Part shown: positions 51,472 to 60,816 of the stretch, in pieces
Numbering within the stretch: the first letter of the stretch is position 1
Layout of the letters: the number at the start of each line of letters is the position of its first letter
Assembly: GCA_036821645.1 (NCBI GenBank)
Contig: DAISJD010000003.1
Location: 18,043 to 82,042, forward strand
Source of the DNA: DAISJD01 sp036821645
GTDB taxonomy: Bacteria; Pseudomonadota; Alphaproteobacteria; ATCC43930; CGMCC-115725
Direction of reading: 5' to 3'
Length of the DNA: 64,000 bases
Made by a program: the position numbers and the translations under genes
The notes under the pieces: model-generated
Database searches by the model: none
What the model saw: the letters and a program-made list of their open reading frames with translations, nothing else
What the model was told of the DNA's origin: nothing

Positions 51472-52530
51472 TTACAGTCGCGGGCGAGCGGCCGCGATGA
51501 ATAGACCATTGACGGCGATGACGATGGCCCCCCCGATCACGGTTGCCACCAACCGATCCCACAGCAATCCAGGCTGAACCGCGAGCCCCCCATCCAACAA
51601 CACAATGACGAGCGGCGTCATGACGATCGAATAGGCCAAATAATTGCGCTGGTTGAGCCACAGGCGTAACGCCGAAAGCACCCCAACCACAAGACCGAGC
51701 CAGCCGACCGGCATCGCAAACAGGGTAAACAACCCCGAAGCGGCAACGCCGATCATCGAGCCCAGAACCCGCTGGGTCACATGGATCGGCAAAATTTCGA
51801 GATCGCGCCGTGCCACGAGCGCAATGGTCAGGGCAATCCACACGGCGTGATGGTCCGGCCAGAAAAACCGTACGAGGCTCGCAAGCCCCAAAGCCAAGGC
51901 AAGCCGGATCGGAAACTGCCATGCGGCAGGCTCAGCGAGAAGAGCCGCAATCCGGCCAAGGCGCTGATGCCTTGTTTTATGCGGGTCAGGCGGCGGATCG
52001 ATGGCGGTACTGCCCCGGATCAGACGAACGGTGCCCGCCATGACCAGCGCCAAGGCGCAGGTCAAAACCGCACCGGTCGCCAAAAGACCGAACCGCGCGA
52101 TCGGATCGGCAGCATGATCGGCGAGATTGCGCAAGATCAGCAGGAAAATGACGAACCGGGCCGTCGCCAGGGCAAAGTGACGATCGATTCCCCCTAAAAG
52201 GGCGGCAATCCCGGCCAAGAGAATCATCTCAAGGTCGCAGGCCCACCCAGGCCCCGTCATCAGTAAACCGCCGCCCGCCGCAAGGGCCGCAACCGACAGC
52301 ATATGGCCTTGATGGCGAATTTGCTGGGCGAAACTATGGCCCGTTTCCATCCGACCGACGAGCAAACTGCCCAAGGCGGCAATGAGTCCCGGTTCCGGCA
52401 CCCCCCAAAAACTGGCCACCATCACAGGGATCGCCATGCCGAAGCTACCGGCCGCCACCATCACCCAATCGACCGGCACCGTCCGGGTCCAGCCCAAGGC
52501 TGCGCGCAGATGATCTGGAACCCCTCTCAT
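51472..52530 (-). CDS. FUSC-family membrane protein
   Basis: The 352-residue product from ATG 52530 has two blocks of hydrophobic helices separated by a short hydrophilic stretch, like fusaric-acid-resistance/aromatic-acid exporter (FUSC/YccS) proteins. HHAVWIALTIALVARRDLEILPIHVTQRVLGSMIG is the FUSC-type motif region. The substrate is unknown. A long in-frame N-terminal extension to 52896 overlaps the phosphatase gene and is composition-driven. It starts 13 bases after the stop of the CobC-like gene. Confidence 0.75.
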   Translation of the reverse strand: MRGVPDHLRAALGWTRTVPVDWVMVAAGSFGMAIPVMVASFWGVPEPGLIAALGSLLVGRMETGHSFAQQIRHQGHMLSVAALAAGGGLLMTGPGWACDLEMILLAGIAALLGGIDRHFALATARFVIFLLILRNLADHAADPIARFGLLATGAVLTCALALVMAGTVRLIRGSTAIDPPPDPHKTRHQRLGRIAALLAEPAAWQFPIRLALALGLASLVRFFWPDHHAVWIALTIALVARRDLEILPIHVTQRVLGSMIGVAASGLFTLFAMPVGWLGLVVGVLSALRLWLNQRNYLAYSIVMTPLVIVLLDGGLAVQPGLLWDRLVATVIGGAIVIAVNGLFIAAARPRL

Positions 52531-52543
52531 CGTCCGGGCCCGC

Positions 52544-53215
52544 TTATCCGTGCTGGATACTCGGGCGATTGACCGTGTGGATCCGCCAGCCATGCCCCGC
52601 CCCGGTAACGTCGGCGGCAAAATGATCGAGGCGGGTAAGCGCAATATTGTCGATGGCAAAGGCGAGGGCTGCCTCGGTACTGATTCCGAGGGCGACGGCA
52701 AGGGCCGCCCGGATCGTACCGCCATGAGCGACCGCGATGATGTCGCGCCCGGCAAGGTCGCGATTGAGCCGCGTGATGACCGCCTGAACCCGGCCGACCA
52801 CCTGATCGAAACTTTCGCCGCCCGGCGGCACTTCATGGGCGGGGGCGAGCCAGAAGCGATGATATTCCTCGGCCCGCGACCGTTCGAGATCGGCAAAACT
52901 CATTCCTTGCCAGTCCCCGAAATCCTGTTCGTTGAGATCGGGTTCGACCAGGACGTCGTGACCGGGAAACTGACGCGGACCGGGCAACCCGGCGGCAACG
53001 ATGGCACCGGCCGTCTGATGGGTGCGTTGCAGGCCCGACACGACCCAGGTCGCGCGGTCCGGCAACAGGGCGGCGAGACGACCGAATGCCGCCGCATCGC
53101 TCGTATCGCACGGCCAATCGCATTTCCCATAGACCCGCCCCTCGTTCGCCGTGACGGGGGCGTGACGGACCCACCACCACCGGGTGACGGGGGCTTGGTT
53201 TTGGGTTTCGGTCAT
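52544..53215 (-). CDS. cobC: Histidine phosphatase family protein (probable alpha-ribazole phosphatase)
   Basis: The 223-residue protein has the phosphohistidine motif VRHAPVTANEGRVYG, the second-arginine segment SGLQRTHQTA, and VAHGGTIRA. It lies with cobS (same strand) and cobT, so alpha-ribazole-5'-phosphate dephosphorylation in the nucleotide-loop pathway is likely. By sequence alone it could be another phosphoglycerate-mutase-like phosphatase. GAAGG placement favours ATG 53215 over 53224. Confidence 0.72.
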   Translation of the reverse strand: MTETQNQAPVTRWWWVRHAPVTANEGRVYGKCDWPCDTSDAAAFGRLAALLPDRATWVVSGLQRTHQTAGAIVAAGLPGPRQFPGHDVLVEPDLNEQDFGDWQGMSFADLERSRAEEYHRFWLAPAHEVPPGGESFDQVVGRVQAVITRLNRDLAGRDIIAVAHGGTIRAALAVALGISTEAALAFAIDNIALTRLDHFAADVTGAGHGWRIHTVNRPSIQHG

Positions 53216-53335
53216 GATCGACATCCTTCAAACGCGTTAGAGCGGGACCCACGCACAGGCTTTGTGGTGTGACGATGCGCGCACATAATGTCAGAACGCC
53301 TCCCTTGAACCCTCTCGGACTGCAAGAACGGCCCG

Positions 53336-54112
53336 TTATCGGGTGCTCATGATCACCATAAACACCGTCTCGGCCACCATCTGAACGGCACCCAACACAT
53401 CCCCGGTGTACCCGCCGATCATCCGGCGGGCAAGCCTCGCCATGAAGAGCCCCCCTATCGCAGCGCACAACCCAGCCATCACGGCATGACCGGGATGCCC
53501 CAAAACCATAAGTCCCCCGACCGGCAGGCTCGCCAATCCCCCCCCAAGGGCGAGGTCACGGAACCGCGGCCGCCCGAGCCCGGCCCCAAGCCCATCGGAT
53601 CGCGCCGATACGAGAATGGCGATCGGCAGGGCCATCACCGCCCGGGAAACCATGGCCCCGGCCAGCAGCGACAGGATCAAGACGGCCCCTGGCGCCCCGA
53701 TTAAACTTTCAAGGGCGGCAACGCGCAATCCCACCGTCACGAGGAGGGCCAGGACGCCGTATGCCCCGATGCGACTATCGCGCATGATCGCCAATTTCTG
53801 GGCACGATCGCGCCCGCCGCCCAACCCATCGGCGCAATCGGCCAAGCCATCTTCATGCAAGCCCCCCGTGATCAACAGGCCGAGCCCGAGGGTCAACCAG
53901 GCCGCAACCGGTGCAGATATCCCAAGAGAGGCCGCACCGCACGCGCCAAGGCCGAGTATTGCGCCGATCACGGCACCGGCCACCGGAAAGGCCCAGATCG
54001 ACCGGACGAGCCCGTCAGGCGGCCAATCGGGTGGCGACGACCAGGGCAAGCGGGTCAAAAACAAGAGCGCAACGGCAATTTGATCCGATCGACGAAAAGG
54101 AGGGGACGACAT
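53336..54112 (-). CDS. cobS: Adenosylcobinamide-GDP ribazoletransferase (cobalamin synthase)
   Basis: The 258-residue polytopic membrane protein has the family motif HEDGLADCADGLGGG and MRDSRIGAYGVLAL. It joins adenosylcobinamide-GDP to alpha-ribazole, the last step of cobalamin assembly. It is divergent from cobT and has the CobC-like gene downstream on the same strand. No cobalamin riboswitch consensus was recognised in the flanking gaps. Confidence 0.93.
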   Translation of the reverse strand: MSSPPFRRSDQIAVALLFLTRLPWSSPPDWPPDGLVRSIWAFPVAGAVIGAILGLGACGAASLGISAPVAAWLTLGLGLLITGGLHEDGLADCADGLGGGRDRAQKLAIMRDSRIGAYGVLALLVTVGLRVAALESLIGAPGAVLILSLLAGAMVSRAVMALPIAILVSARSDGLGAGLGRPRFRDLALGGGLASLPVGGLMVLGHPGHAVMAGLCAAIGGLFMARLARRMIGGYTGDVLGAVQMVAETVFMVIMSTR

Positions 54113-54253
54113 GACCGCAGCGTCTTTCTAGGCCAAGATGAGGGCGGAGACGGGCGAAAGGGCGCTATGCCCAAGCGTCTCGACCATAGACAGGGGTCGC
54201 CGTGCCGTGCTAGAGCGCGACGGAGATGATCTTTTGCATAAAGGATGGGTTCC

Positions 54254-55285
54254 ATGGCGAGCGAAACAGCACCGATTGCCACGCTTGATGAAATGCGCGC
54301 CCTGCTGAACCTGTTGCCCAGCGCCGATCTCGAAGCGGGCAGTGCCGTCTCGACCCGCGATCGCACCCTGACCAAACCGGCAGGCGCCTTGGGGCGTCTC
54401 GAAGACATAGCGGTATGGATGGCCGAGTGGCAAGGCAAATATCCGCCAAACCTGCGTCATCCGCGCACGGTCGTGTTCGCTGGCAATCATGGCGTGACCA
54501 TCCATGGGGTTTCAGCATATCCGCAAGCCGTCACGGCTCAGATGGTGGAGAATTTCATCGCGGGCGGGGCCGCCGTCAATCAATTATGCGCCCTCGTCGA
54601 TGCCGATCTGCGGGTCTATGAAATGGGTCTCGACCAACCGACCGCAGACTTTACCGAAGCCCCGGCGATGGACGAGGCCGAGTGCGCCCGCGCCATCGCT
54701 TATGGCATGATGGCCGTCGAACCGGGTATCGACATTCTGTCGGTCGGCGAAATGGGAATCGGCAACACCACATCGGCCGCCGCCCTGTGTCTTGCCCTTT
54801 TCGGCGGATCGGGGACCGATTGGGTCGGCCCCGGCACGGGTGTCGATCAGCAGACGATCGCCATGAAGGCAACCCTGATCGAGCGTGCGGTCGCCCGCCA
54901 CAAGGATGCGATGCTGGACCCTTTCACCGTCCTGCAGCATCTGGGCGGACTTGAACTCGCCGCCATCGTGGGTGCCATTTTGGCGGCACGGATGGGGCGT
55001 GTGCCCGTGATGCTTGACGGGTTTGCGGCAACGGCGGCCGCCGCCATTCTTTATGCGGCGGATAAACGCGCACTCGATCATTGTCTCGTCGGGCATTGTT
55101 CGGCCGAACCGGCTCATCGGCGGCTTCTCGATCTGATCGGCAAGCGCCCGCTCTTGGATCTTGGCATGCGCCTTGGCGAAGGGTCCGGGGCGACGCTTGC
55201 GGTTTGCCTCGTCAAGGCCGCCTTGGATTGTCATAACAATATGGCGACCTTTGCCGAAGCCAAGGTCAGCACCAAGGCTGTGTGA
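54254..55285 (+). CDS. cobT: Nicotinate-nucleotide--dimethylbenzimidazole phosphoribosyltransferase
   Basis: The 343-residue enzyme makes alpha-ribazole phosphate for the lower ligand of B12. Diagnostic segments are RTLTKPAGALGRLE, FAGNHGVTIHGVSAYP, GEMGIGNTTSAAAL, DPFTVLQHLGG and the catalytic-Glu region LGMRLGEGSGA. AAGGA eight bases before ATG 54254 supports that start over the in-frame ATG at 54245. The next gene overlaps or abuts its stop. Confidence 0.94.
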   Translation: MASETAPIATLDEMRALLNLLPSADLEAGSAVSTRDRTLTKPAGALGRLEDIAVWMAEWQGKYPPNLRHPRTVVFAGNHGVTIHGVSAYPQAVTAQMVENFIAGGAAVNQLCALVDADLRVYEMGLDQPTADFTEAPAMDEAECARAIAYGMMAVEPGIDILSVGEMGIGNTTSAAALCLALFGGSGTDWVGPGTGVDQQTIAMKATLIERAVARHKDAMLDPFTVLQHLGGLELAAIVGAILAARMGRVPVMLDGFAATAAAAILYAADKRALDHCLVGHCSAEPAHRRLLDLIGKRPLLDLGMRLGEGSGATLAVCLVKAALDCHNNMATFAEAKVSTKAV

Positions 55286-55287
55286 CG

Positions 55288-55785
55288 ATGGTACCGCACC
55301 GTTTCCTTGTCTCGTTCGGGGTCTCGTTCGGGGTCTTGTGCGGGCTGATCGGCTGCATGCTCGGTCAGTCCGAGACGGCACGCGGTCAGGATGCCGAGGC
55401 CATCATGCCGGGCATCGGCACGACCCTGACCGTCACCGTGGATCAGATCAACAAGGCGCAAGGGCGCGTCTACGTTACCTTGTTCGCCAACCCGCAAACC
55501 TGGCTCGACGATCAAAAATCCCTGCAAGATCAATCGACCGAGGCAAAGCTCGGATCGGTCAGCGTGACGTTCGAGCATGTGGTGCCGGGCCGCTATGCAA
55601 TCGTCACCTTTCACGACGATAACGGGTCGGGCGAGATGGAATTCAATGCGCTGGGCTATCCGACCAAGGGCTATGCCTTTTCCAATGATGTGCGGCCGTT
55701 TCTGTCCGCCCCGTCCTTTGAAAAGGCGGCAATCATGGTCGCGGAGAAACCGACGGAAATTCACATCAAAATGGTCTATCCTTGA
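55288..55785 (+). CDS. Exported DUF2141-family protein
   Basis: The 165-residue product (from ATG 55288; a GTG at 55282 overlapping the cobT stop is also possible) has an N-terminal hydrophobic signal and the DUF2141 pattern: TVTVDQINKAQGRVYVTLF, VPGRYAIVTFHDDNGSGEMEFNALGYPTKGYAFSNDV. Members are periplasmic or surface proteins of unknown function. It lies two bases after cobT, but a link with B12 synthesis is not implied. Confidence 0.8.
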   Translation: MVPHRFLVSFGVSFGVLCGLIGCMLGQSETARGQDAEAIMPGIGTTLTVTVDQINKAQGRVYVTLFANPQTWLDDQKSLQDQSTEAKLGSVSVTFEHVVPGRYAIVTFHDDNGSGEMEFNALGYPTKGYAFSNDVRPFLSAPSFEKAAIMVAEKPTEIHIKMVYP

Positions 55786-55822
55786 CGCGTGACCGCAACC
55801 GATTGATCGCAGGATGGGACAG

Positions 55823-57109
55823 ATGCCGATGAACGGGTGGCCCGCAAAAAACGACCAGACGGTCATCGAACGGGGACGCGTCAGCCTGCGCACCTTGATC
55901 CTGATCCGATGGATCGCCATCATCGGTCAGGGCAGTACCCTGCTGGTCGTGCATCTGGTCTTTGGTTTCAGTTTTCCCCTTGAAATCGCCTTTGGGGTCG
56001 TGGGTGCGTCGGCCCTCATCAATCTTGCCAATATGTTTCAACGTCCAGGGGCGATCCGGCTTGGGGATCGGGATGCGACCGCCTATCTCGCCTTCGACGT
56101 GCTCCAACTGGCGGCTTTGTTGTTTTTGAGCGGTGGGTTGCAGAACCCTTTCTCGATCCTGCTCTTGGCCCCTGTGACCATCGGGGCCACCATTCTATCG
56201 CGCCGGTCCATCCTGATCCTGACGGTCCTGACCATCTTGATGATTACCGGGCTTGGCCTCGACCATCTGCCGCTGCCCTGGACCGTGGTTTTGGAACTGC
56301 CTGGGCTTTATATTTTCGCAACCTGGCTTTCGCTCACAGTCGCCACCCTCTTCATCGTCACCTATACGTGGAGTGTGGCCGAGGAGGGTCGTCGGATCAG
56401 CGATGGCCTGTCTGCGACGCAATTGGCGCTGGCCCGCGAGCAACGGGTCTCGGCGGTGGGGGCTCTTGCGGCGGCGGCGGCCCATGAACTCGGTAGTCCC
56501 TTGGGCACAATTGCCGTCATTGCCAAGGAACTGGCGCGCGATTTGCCGCCGGACAGTCCATTTGCCGAGGATGCCAACCTCCTCGTCTCACAAACTGCGC
56601 GGTGTCGCACGATCCTTTCGGAACTGTCGCAAAAACGCGATGCCGATGGCGGGGAGCCCTTTACCCGCCTGCCGCTCATCAGCCTCGTCACCCTCGCCGG
56701 AGAGCCGCATCATATCGCCCCGATCACGGTGCGGTATGTCGGTAACGGCGACGGATCGGACGAGCCGGAACTGACGCGCAGTCCTGAAATCATTCATGGA
56801 ATCGGCAATTTCATTCAGAATGCCATCCAATTCGCCCGGAAGGAGGTTTTGGTCGCCATCCGGTGGGATCAGGACGCGATCGCCATTACCATTACGGATG
56901 ACGGACCGGGTTTCGCCCCGCAGCTTTTATCGCGTCTGGGCGAACCTTATCTGAGCGGCCGTTCCAGTCAGGCAGAACATATGGGGCTCGGCATTTTCAT
57001 CGCCGAAACCCTCCTGCAAAGAACCGGTGCGACGATCGTCTTCAACAATCGCGACCAAGATACTGGTGCCGAGGTCAGGGTCGCTTGGCCACGAACCGCC
57101 CTCTCTTAA
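55823..57109 (+). CDS. regB: RegB/PrrB/ActS-type redox sensor histidine kinase
   Basis: The 428-residue kinase has six hydrophobic helices, the quinone-sensing GGLQNPF (104-110), the phospho-acceptor AAAHELGSPLGT (His 221), the redox-Cys motif RCRTIL (Cys 261), an N-box GNFIQNAIQFAR and ITDDGPGFAP. RegB senses the ubiquinone pool and phosphorylates RegA, controlling respiration, carbon and nitrogen fixation or photosynthesis genes. AGGA eight bases before ATG 55823 supports that start; 55814 is an alternative. regA follows on the same strand. Confidence 0.92.
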   Translation: MPMNGWPAKNDQTVIERGRVSLRTLILIRWIAIIGQGSTLLVVHLVFGFSFPLEIAFGVVGASALINLANMFQRPGAIRLGDRDATAYLAFDVLQLAALLFLSGGLQNPFSILLLAPVTIGATILSRRSILILTVLTILMITGLGLDHLPLPWTVVLELPGLYIFATWLSLTVATLFIVTYTWSVAEEGRRISDGLSATQLALAREQRVSAVGALAAAAAHELGSPLGTIAVIAKELARDLPPDSPFAEDANLLVSQTARCRTILSELSQKRDADGGEPFTRLPLISLVTLAGEPHHIAPITVRYVGNGDGSDEPELTRSPEIIHGIGNFIQNAIQFARKEVLVAIRWDQDAIAITITDDGPGFAPQLLSRLGEPYLSGRSSQAEHMGLGIFIAETLLQRTGATIVFNNRDQDTGAEVRVAWPRTALS

Positions 57110-57227
57110 CCCCGATGACCGACGCCCTATCCCACATCCTGATGATTGGCAATTGCCCCGCGATCGCTCATCATCACCAACAGAATAACAAGACGGCCCG
57201 TGACCGCCTCCCCAGGAGACAGACGAT

Positions 57228-57845
57228 ATGGTAGGTGCCCATCAAAGCCCGCCCAACGCCGATGAACGGCCCGATACCGGGAAAACCGAGACGGTGACTT
57301 TAACCAACCTGCCCGACGGCGAGCGCAGCCTCCTCATCGTCGACGATGACAGCCCCCTCTGCCAGAGACTCGCCCGCGCGATGGAACGGCGCGGCTTTAT
57401 CGTCGCCACAGCCGAAAGCGTCAGCACCGGGATCGCGGCGGCACAGCAGAATCCCCCCGCCTTTGCCGTGGTGGATCTGCGGCTCAGCGACGGCAATGGC
57501 CTCGATATCGTGGCCGCCATTCGCGATGTCCGTCCGTCCGCCCGGATCGTCATGTTGACGGGGTACGGCAATATTGCGACCGCCGTTGCGGCCGTCAAGG
57601 CGGGGGCGATCGATTACCTGCCGAAACCGTCCGATGCGGACGCGGTCGAACGGGCCCTGTTGACGCGGGACGCGGCTTTACCGCCGCCGCCGGAAGATCC
57701 GATGTCGGCCGACCGCGTGCGGTGGGAACATATTCAACGGGTCTTCGAACAATGCGACCGCAATGTTTCCGAAACGGCCCGCCGTCTCAAAATGCATCGG
57801 CGGACCTTGCAACGCATTCTTTCCAAACATGCCCCCCGCAATTAA
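57228..57845 (+). CDS. regA: RegA/PrrA/ActR-type response regulator
   Basis: The 205-residue regulator has a receiver domain (LLIVDDDSPLCQRL, phospho-Asp about 83 in VVDLRLSDGNG, MLTGYGNIATAVAAVKAGAIDYLPKP), a Pro-rich linker (PPPPEDP) and a Fis-type helix-turn-helix ending VSETARRLKMHRRTLQRILSKHAPR. This is characteristic of RegA. The N-terminal extension (about 1-32) is longer than usual. A later start is possible but none is clearly better. Confidence 0.93.
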   Translation: MVGAHQSPPNADERPDTGKTETVTLTNLPDGERSLLIVDDDSPLCQRLARAMERRGFIVATAESVSTGIAAAQQNPPAFAVVDLRLSDGNGLDIVAAIRDVRPSARIVMLTGYGNIATAVAAVKAGAIDYLPKPSDADAVERALLTRDAALPPPPEDPMSADRVRWEHIQRVFEQCDRNVSETARRLKMHRRTLQRILSKHAPRN

Positions 57846-57858
57846 ATCCACCCTGGAC

Positions 57859-58587
57859 ATGATGATCCCGGCCCCGTCGCCAGGGACACGGCTCTATGCG
57901 ATCGGCGATATTCATGGCCGGTACGACCTTCTCGTCACCCTGTTGGATCTCATCGCGAAAGATGCAGAACGCGCGGGGGCTCCCTGCAATCGTCTCGTTT
58001 ATCTGGGCGATTATGTCGATCGCGGCCCCGATTCCGCCCCCGTGATCGACCATCTTGCCACACGCCCGCTGCCCGGTTTCGACTGTATCGCCCTGCTCGG
58101 CAATCACGAACAGGCTTTGATCGATTTTCTGGTGTCGGGAAAACCATCGTGGGAATGGTTGAAATATGGCGGCGGGGCAACCCTATCCTCCTATGGCGTC
58201 GCACCGCCGCGCGATCCGGGCAATCCACGCCATGTGGCCGAGGCGCGCGCGGCCTTGGCGGCGGCCATGCCGGAGCATCACCTCAGATTTTTAACCGGCT
58301 TGCGTCCCTTTTGGCGAGACGGGGATTTTTTCCTGGTGCATGCCGGCATCATGCCCGGTATCGGCCTTGACCGGCAGACTGTGCAGGATTTGATCTGGGT
58401 GCGCGAACCGTTTCTGTCCAGCATGGATGATCACGGGGCCTGCATCATCCATGGCCACACGATCAGCGAAACCATCATCCAGCGTCCCAATCGCATCGGG
58501 CTCGATACCGGGGCCTTTCAGACGGGCATTCTGTCCGCCTGCGTCGCCGAGGCCGGGAAGATCGGTTTTTTACAAGCAAAAATTTAA
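57859..58587 (+). CDS. PPP-family metallophosphoesterase (serine/threonine phosphatase-like)
   Basis: The 242-residue product from ATG 57859 has the metal-binding blocks GDIHGRYDLL, YLGDYVDRGPDS, LLGNHEQALIDF and IIHGHTISE of PPP-type phosphatases (PrpA / lambda phosphatase-like). It may remove phosphate from proteins or nucleotides. It starts 14 bases after regA, so cotranscription is likely. A start at 57829 overlapping regA is possible but less attractive. Confidence 0.83.
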   Translation: MMIPAPSPGTRLYAIGDIHGRYDLLVTLLDLIAKDAERAGAPCNRLVYLGDYVDRGPDSAPVIDHLATRPLPGFDCIALLGNHEQALIDFLVSGKPSWEWLKYGGGATLSSYGVAPPRDPGNPRHVAEARAALAAAMPEHHLRFLTGLRPFWRDGDFFLVHAGIMPGIGLDRQTVQDLIWVREPFLSSMDDHGACIIHGHTISETIIQRPNRIGLDTGAFQTGILSACVAEAGKIGFLQAKI

Positions 58588-58892
58588 ATCCCTACCCAGA
58601 TGAATACGAAAATATGTTTATTTTTGGTTGGGCGACCTTTGTTTATTTTTTTATTAATGAAATAATTTTATCATAAAACCTATTAGTGTAGAAATTGAAA
58701 TACCCAATAAAAATCAAAAGTTTTTAATAAGAAATAAAGAAAGAAGCGAACAGTTTGATGACAAAAGCTTGAAAGGCGACTATTGGTTATTGATTTTATC
58801 GCAAGATCTGTCAACAGAACGATACGCAATGCGATAGAAAACCAATCACTCAATCTATACCTAAACAATAAACCAAACATGGACATCAAAAA
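58588..58892. other. AT-rich intergenic region upstream of the orphan binding protein
   Basis: These 305 bases are strongly AT-rich throughout. The string GTTTATTTTT recurs near 58615 and 58639. No good inverted repeat with a T-run and no convincing gene were seen. It probably contains the promoter of the following gene. Confidence 0.45.
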
Positions 58893-60584
58893 ATGAGTTA
58901 TATTTTAAATATGATACTAACAATACGATTTTTTACTTTTATAATTTTATTCATATCACCATTTTTTTTGATAAAGTCATCAGAACATCAACATCAGGAA
59001 CTTAAAATTGGCATTCAACAATTTCCGGATCAACTGAATCCTTTATTTAATCTGACCCATGCAAAGTCGTTTTTGCTTGGCTTTATTCAACGCCCTCTCA
59101 CCTCTCACGATTCATCCGGCACTGTTGCCTGTTATCTGTGCGCCAATATCCCCACATTGGACAATCAAGGAGCCACGATCATCCCCCATGATGATGGGAC
59201 AGAAACCATCAGAATAACCTTCAAACTAAGGGGAAATTTATTTTGGGGCGACGGGGTTCCCGTCACAAGCCGTGACGTTCTTTTCACATGGTCATTGGTA
59301 AAAAATAAAAATATACTCCTAAATACGAATTCAGATTATCAAAAAATTCAGGATATCGTTATTATTGATGATAGAAATTTTACTATAGAGACAAAAAATT
59401 TGGATTTTCAATATAATTTACTACCTGAATTCTTTATCGTTCCTTATCATATCGAAAATAAGATCGTCGAACAGTCTCTTGACAGCATGGATTATGTCAA
59501 TAAATCGACGTATACACGCAACCCAACCAACCCCGGCCTATGGCTTGGTCCCTATCTTGTTTCCGACTATACGGAAAAAAAGGCCGTCACCCTCAGCCTC
59601 AATCCATTCTGGCATGGCAAAGAACCCTCTTTCACCACGATTACGATCAATCTCTTTGAAAATTCAGCAAAATTACAGGCTGCCCTGTTAATTAACGAAG
59701 TCGACTATATCCCAGGCGAAATCGGCCTCAGTTTTAGAGAAGGCATGGATTTACAAGCCAAACGGTCGCAATCTTATCATTATGTTTTTAAAAACAATCT
59801 GAGCTACGAACTGATTCTACCCAATCATGCCAATCCGGCCCTGGCCGATGCGCGCGTGCGTCATGCCCTGCTCTCGGCCCTCGACCGGGAGAAAGAAATC
59901 AAGGTCTTGTTCAATGGCAACATCGATCGCGCCACCGGGATCATTGCCCCCGAAGACCCAGCCTTCGACCCTAGCCTCGTGCCCGAACCTTTCGATCCGC
60001 AAAAAGCCGCACGCCTTTTGTTTGAGGCCGGTTTTTTTCCGGGCCGCGATGGCATCGGCGTGCGCGCCGACGGCGTAGCCTTACGGTTTTCCTTGGTCAC
60101 GACCACCGGCAACCCCATTCGTTCGGCATTGGCCCAAGATATGAAAAACCAATGGCGCGCAGTCGGCATCGATCTCGTCATCCGAGAAGAATCCGTCTCG
60201 ACCCTCGCAGCAAAGACATTGCCAGAGGGCCGGTATGATTTGGCCTTGGTCGGCTGGACCTACCTGCCGGAACGCCCGCCCGCCGATGCCTATGGGACAA
60301 TTTATATACCGAAACAAGAAAATGGATATACCGGCAGCAATTACGCCAGAATCAATGATCAATATTTAGAAAACCTATTTAAAAAAATAAACATGGAATT
60401 AAATTACAACAAAAGAAAGGAATATTGGAAAGAATTTCAAATTTACTATCAAGAAAAATTGCCGATGATTCCTTTATATTTTACAAAATCTACTTTTATT
60501 ATTCCGTTATGGCTTGATGGTATTAATCCATCATCCTCGTCTGTTTCTTCAAGTCTTTGGATAGAGAATTGGTATGCTAATTAA
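58893..60584 (+). CDS. Orphan peptide/solute-binding protein, SBP family 5 (OppA/DppA-like)
   Basis: The 563-residue protein has a signal-like hydrophobic N-terminus (about 8-30) followed by ELKIGIQQFPDQLNPLFNL, RITFKLRGNLFWGDGVPVTSRDVLFTWS, ADARVRHALLSALDREKEI, and GRYDLALVGWTYLPERPPADAYG, all typical of oligopeptide/nickel-type binding proteins. No permease or ATPase genes are nearby. The first and last thirds are AT-rich while about 59820-60300 is GC-rich like the rest of the chromosome, giving a mosaic look. Confidence 0.82.
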   Translation: MSYILNMILTIRFFTFIILFISPFFLIKSSEHQHQELKIGIQQFPDQLNPLFNLTHAKSFLLGFIQRPLTSHDSSGTVACYLCANIPTLDNQGATIIPHDDGTETIRITFKLRGNLFWGDGVPVTSRDVLFTWSLVKNKNILLNTNSDYQKIQDIVIIDDRNFTIETKNLDFQYNLLPEFFIVPYHIENKIVEQSLDSMDYVNKSTYTRNPTNPGLWLGPYLVSDYTEKKAVTLSLNPFWHGKEPSFTTITINLFENSAKLQAALLINEVDYIPGEIGLSFREGMDLQAKRSQSYHYVFKNNLSYELILPNHANPALADARVRHALLSALDREKEIKVLFNGNIDRATGIIAPEDPAFDPSLVPEPFDPQKAARLLFEAGFFPGRDGIGVRADGVALRFSLVTTTGNPIRSALAQDMKNQWRAVGIDLVIREESVSTLAAKTLPEGRYDLALVGWTYLPERPPADAYGTIYIPKQENGYTGSNYARINDQYLENLFKKINMELNYNKRKEYWKEFQIYYQEKLPMIPLYFTKSTFIIPLWLDGINPSSSSVSSSLWIENWYAN

Positions 60585-60816
60585 TACCATTAATATACAT
60601 TTCAATAATAAAAAATTCATAAATCAATCTAAAAAGATTAACTTGGCATGCAATTAAACATAGTTATTATCCGGCCGCAATTCATCGAAAAAATAGGGAA
60701 GGTTCATCATCTCGCCTCAATGAGAAATGTATTTATTGATTGAGATGAATCCTGCGTTTTTATGAGGATTTCTCTTAATTTTTTGTCTTTATCCTCAGGA
60801 TGAAAGTATAACCCGG

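Noticed and set aside
53216..54253. Cobalamin riboswitch near cobS/cobT/cobC
   Set aside because: The gaps are short and I could not find the conserved B12-box core on either strand.
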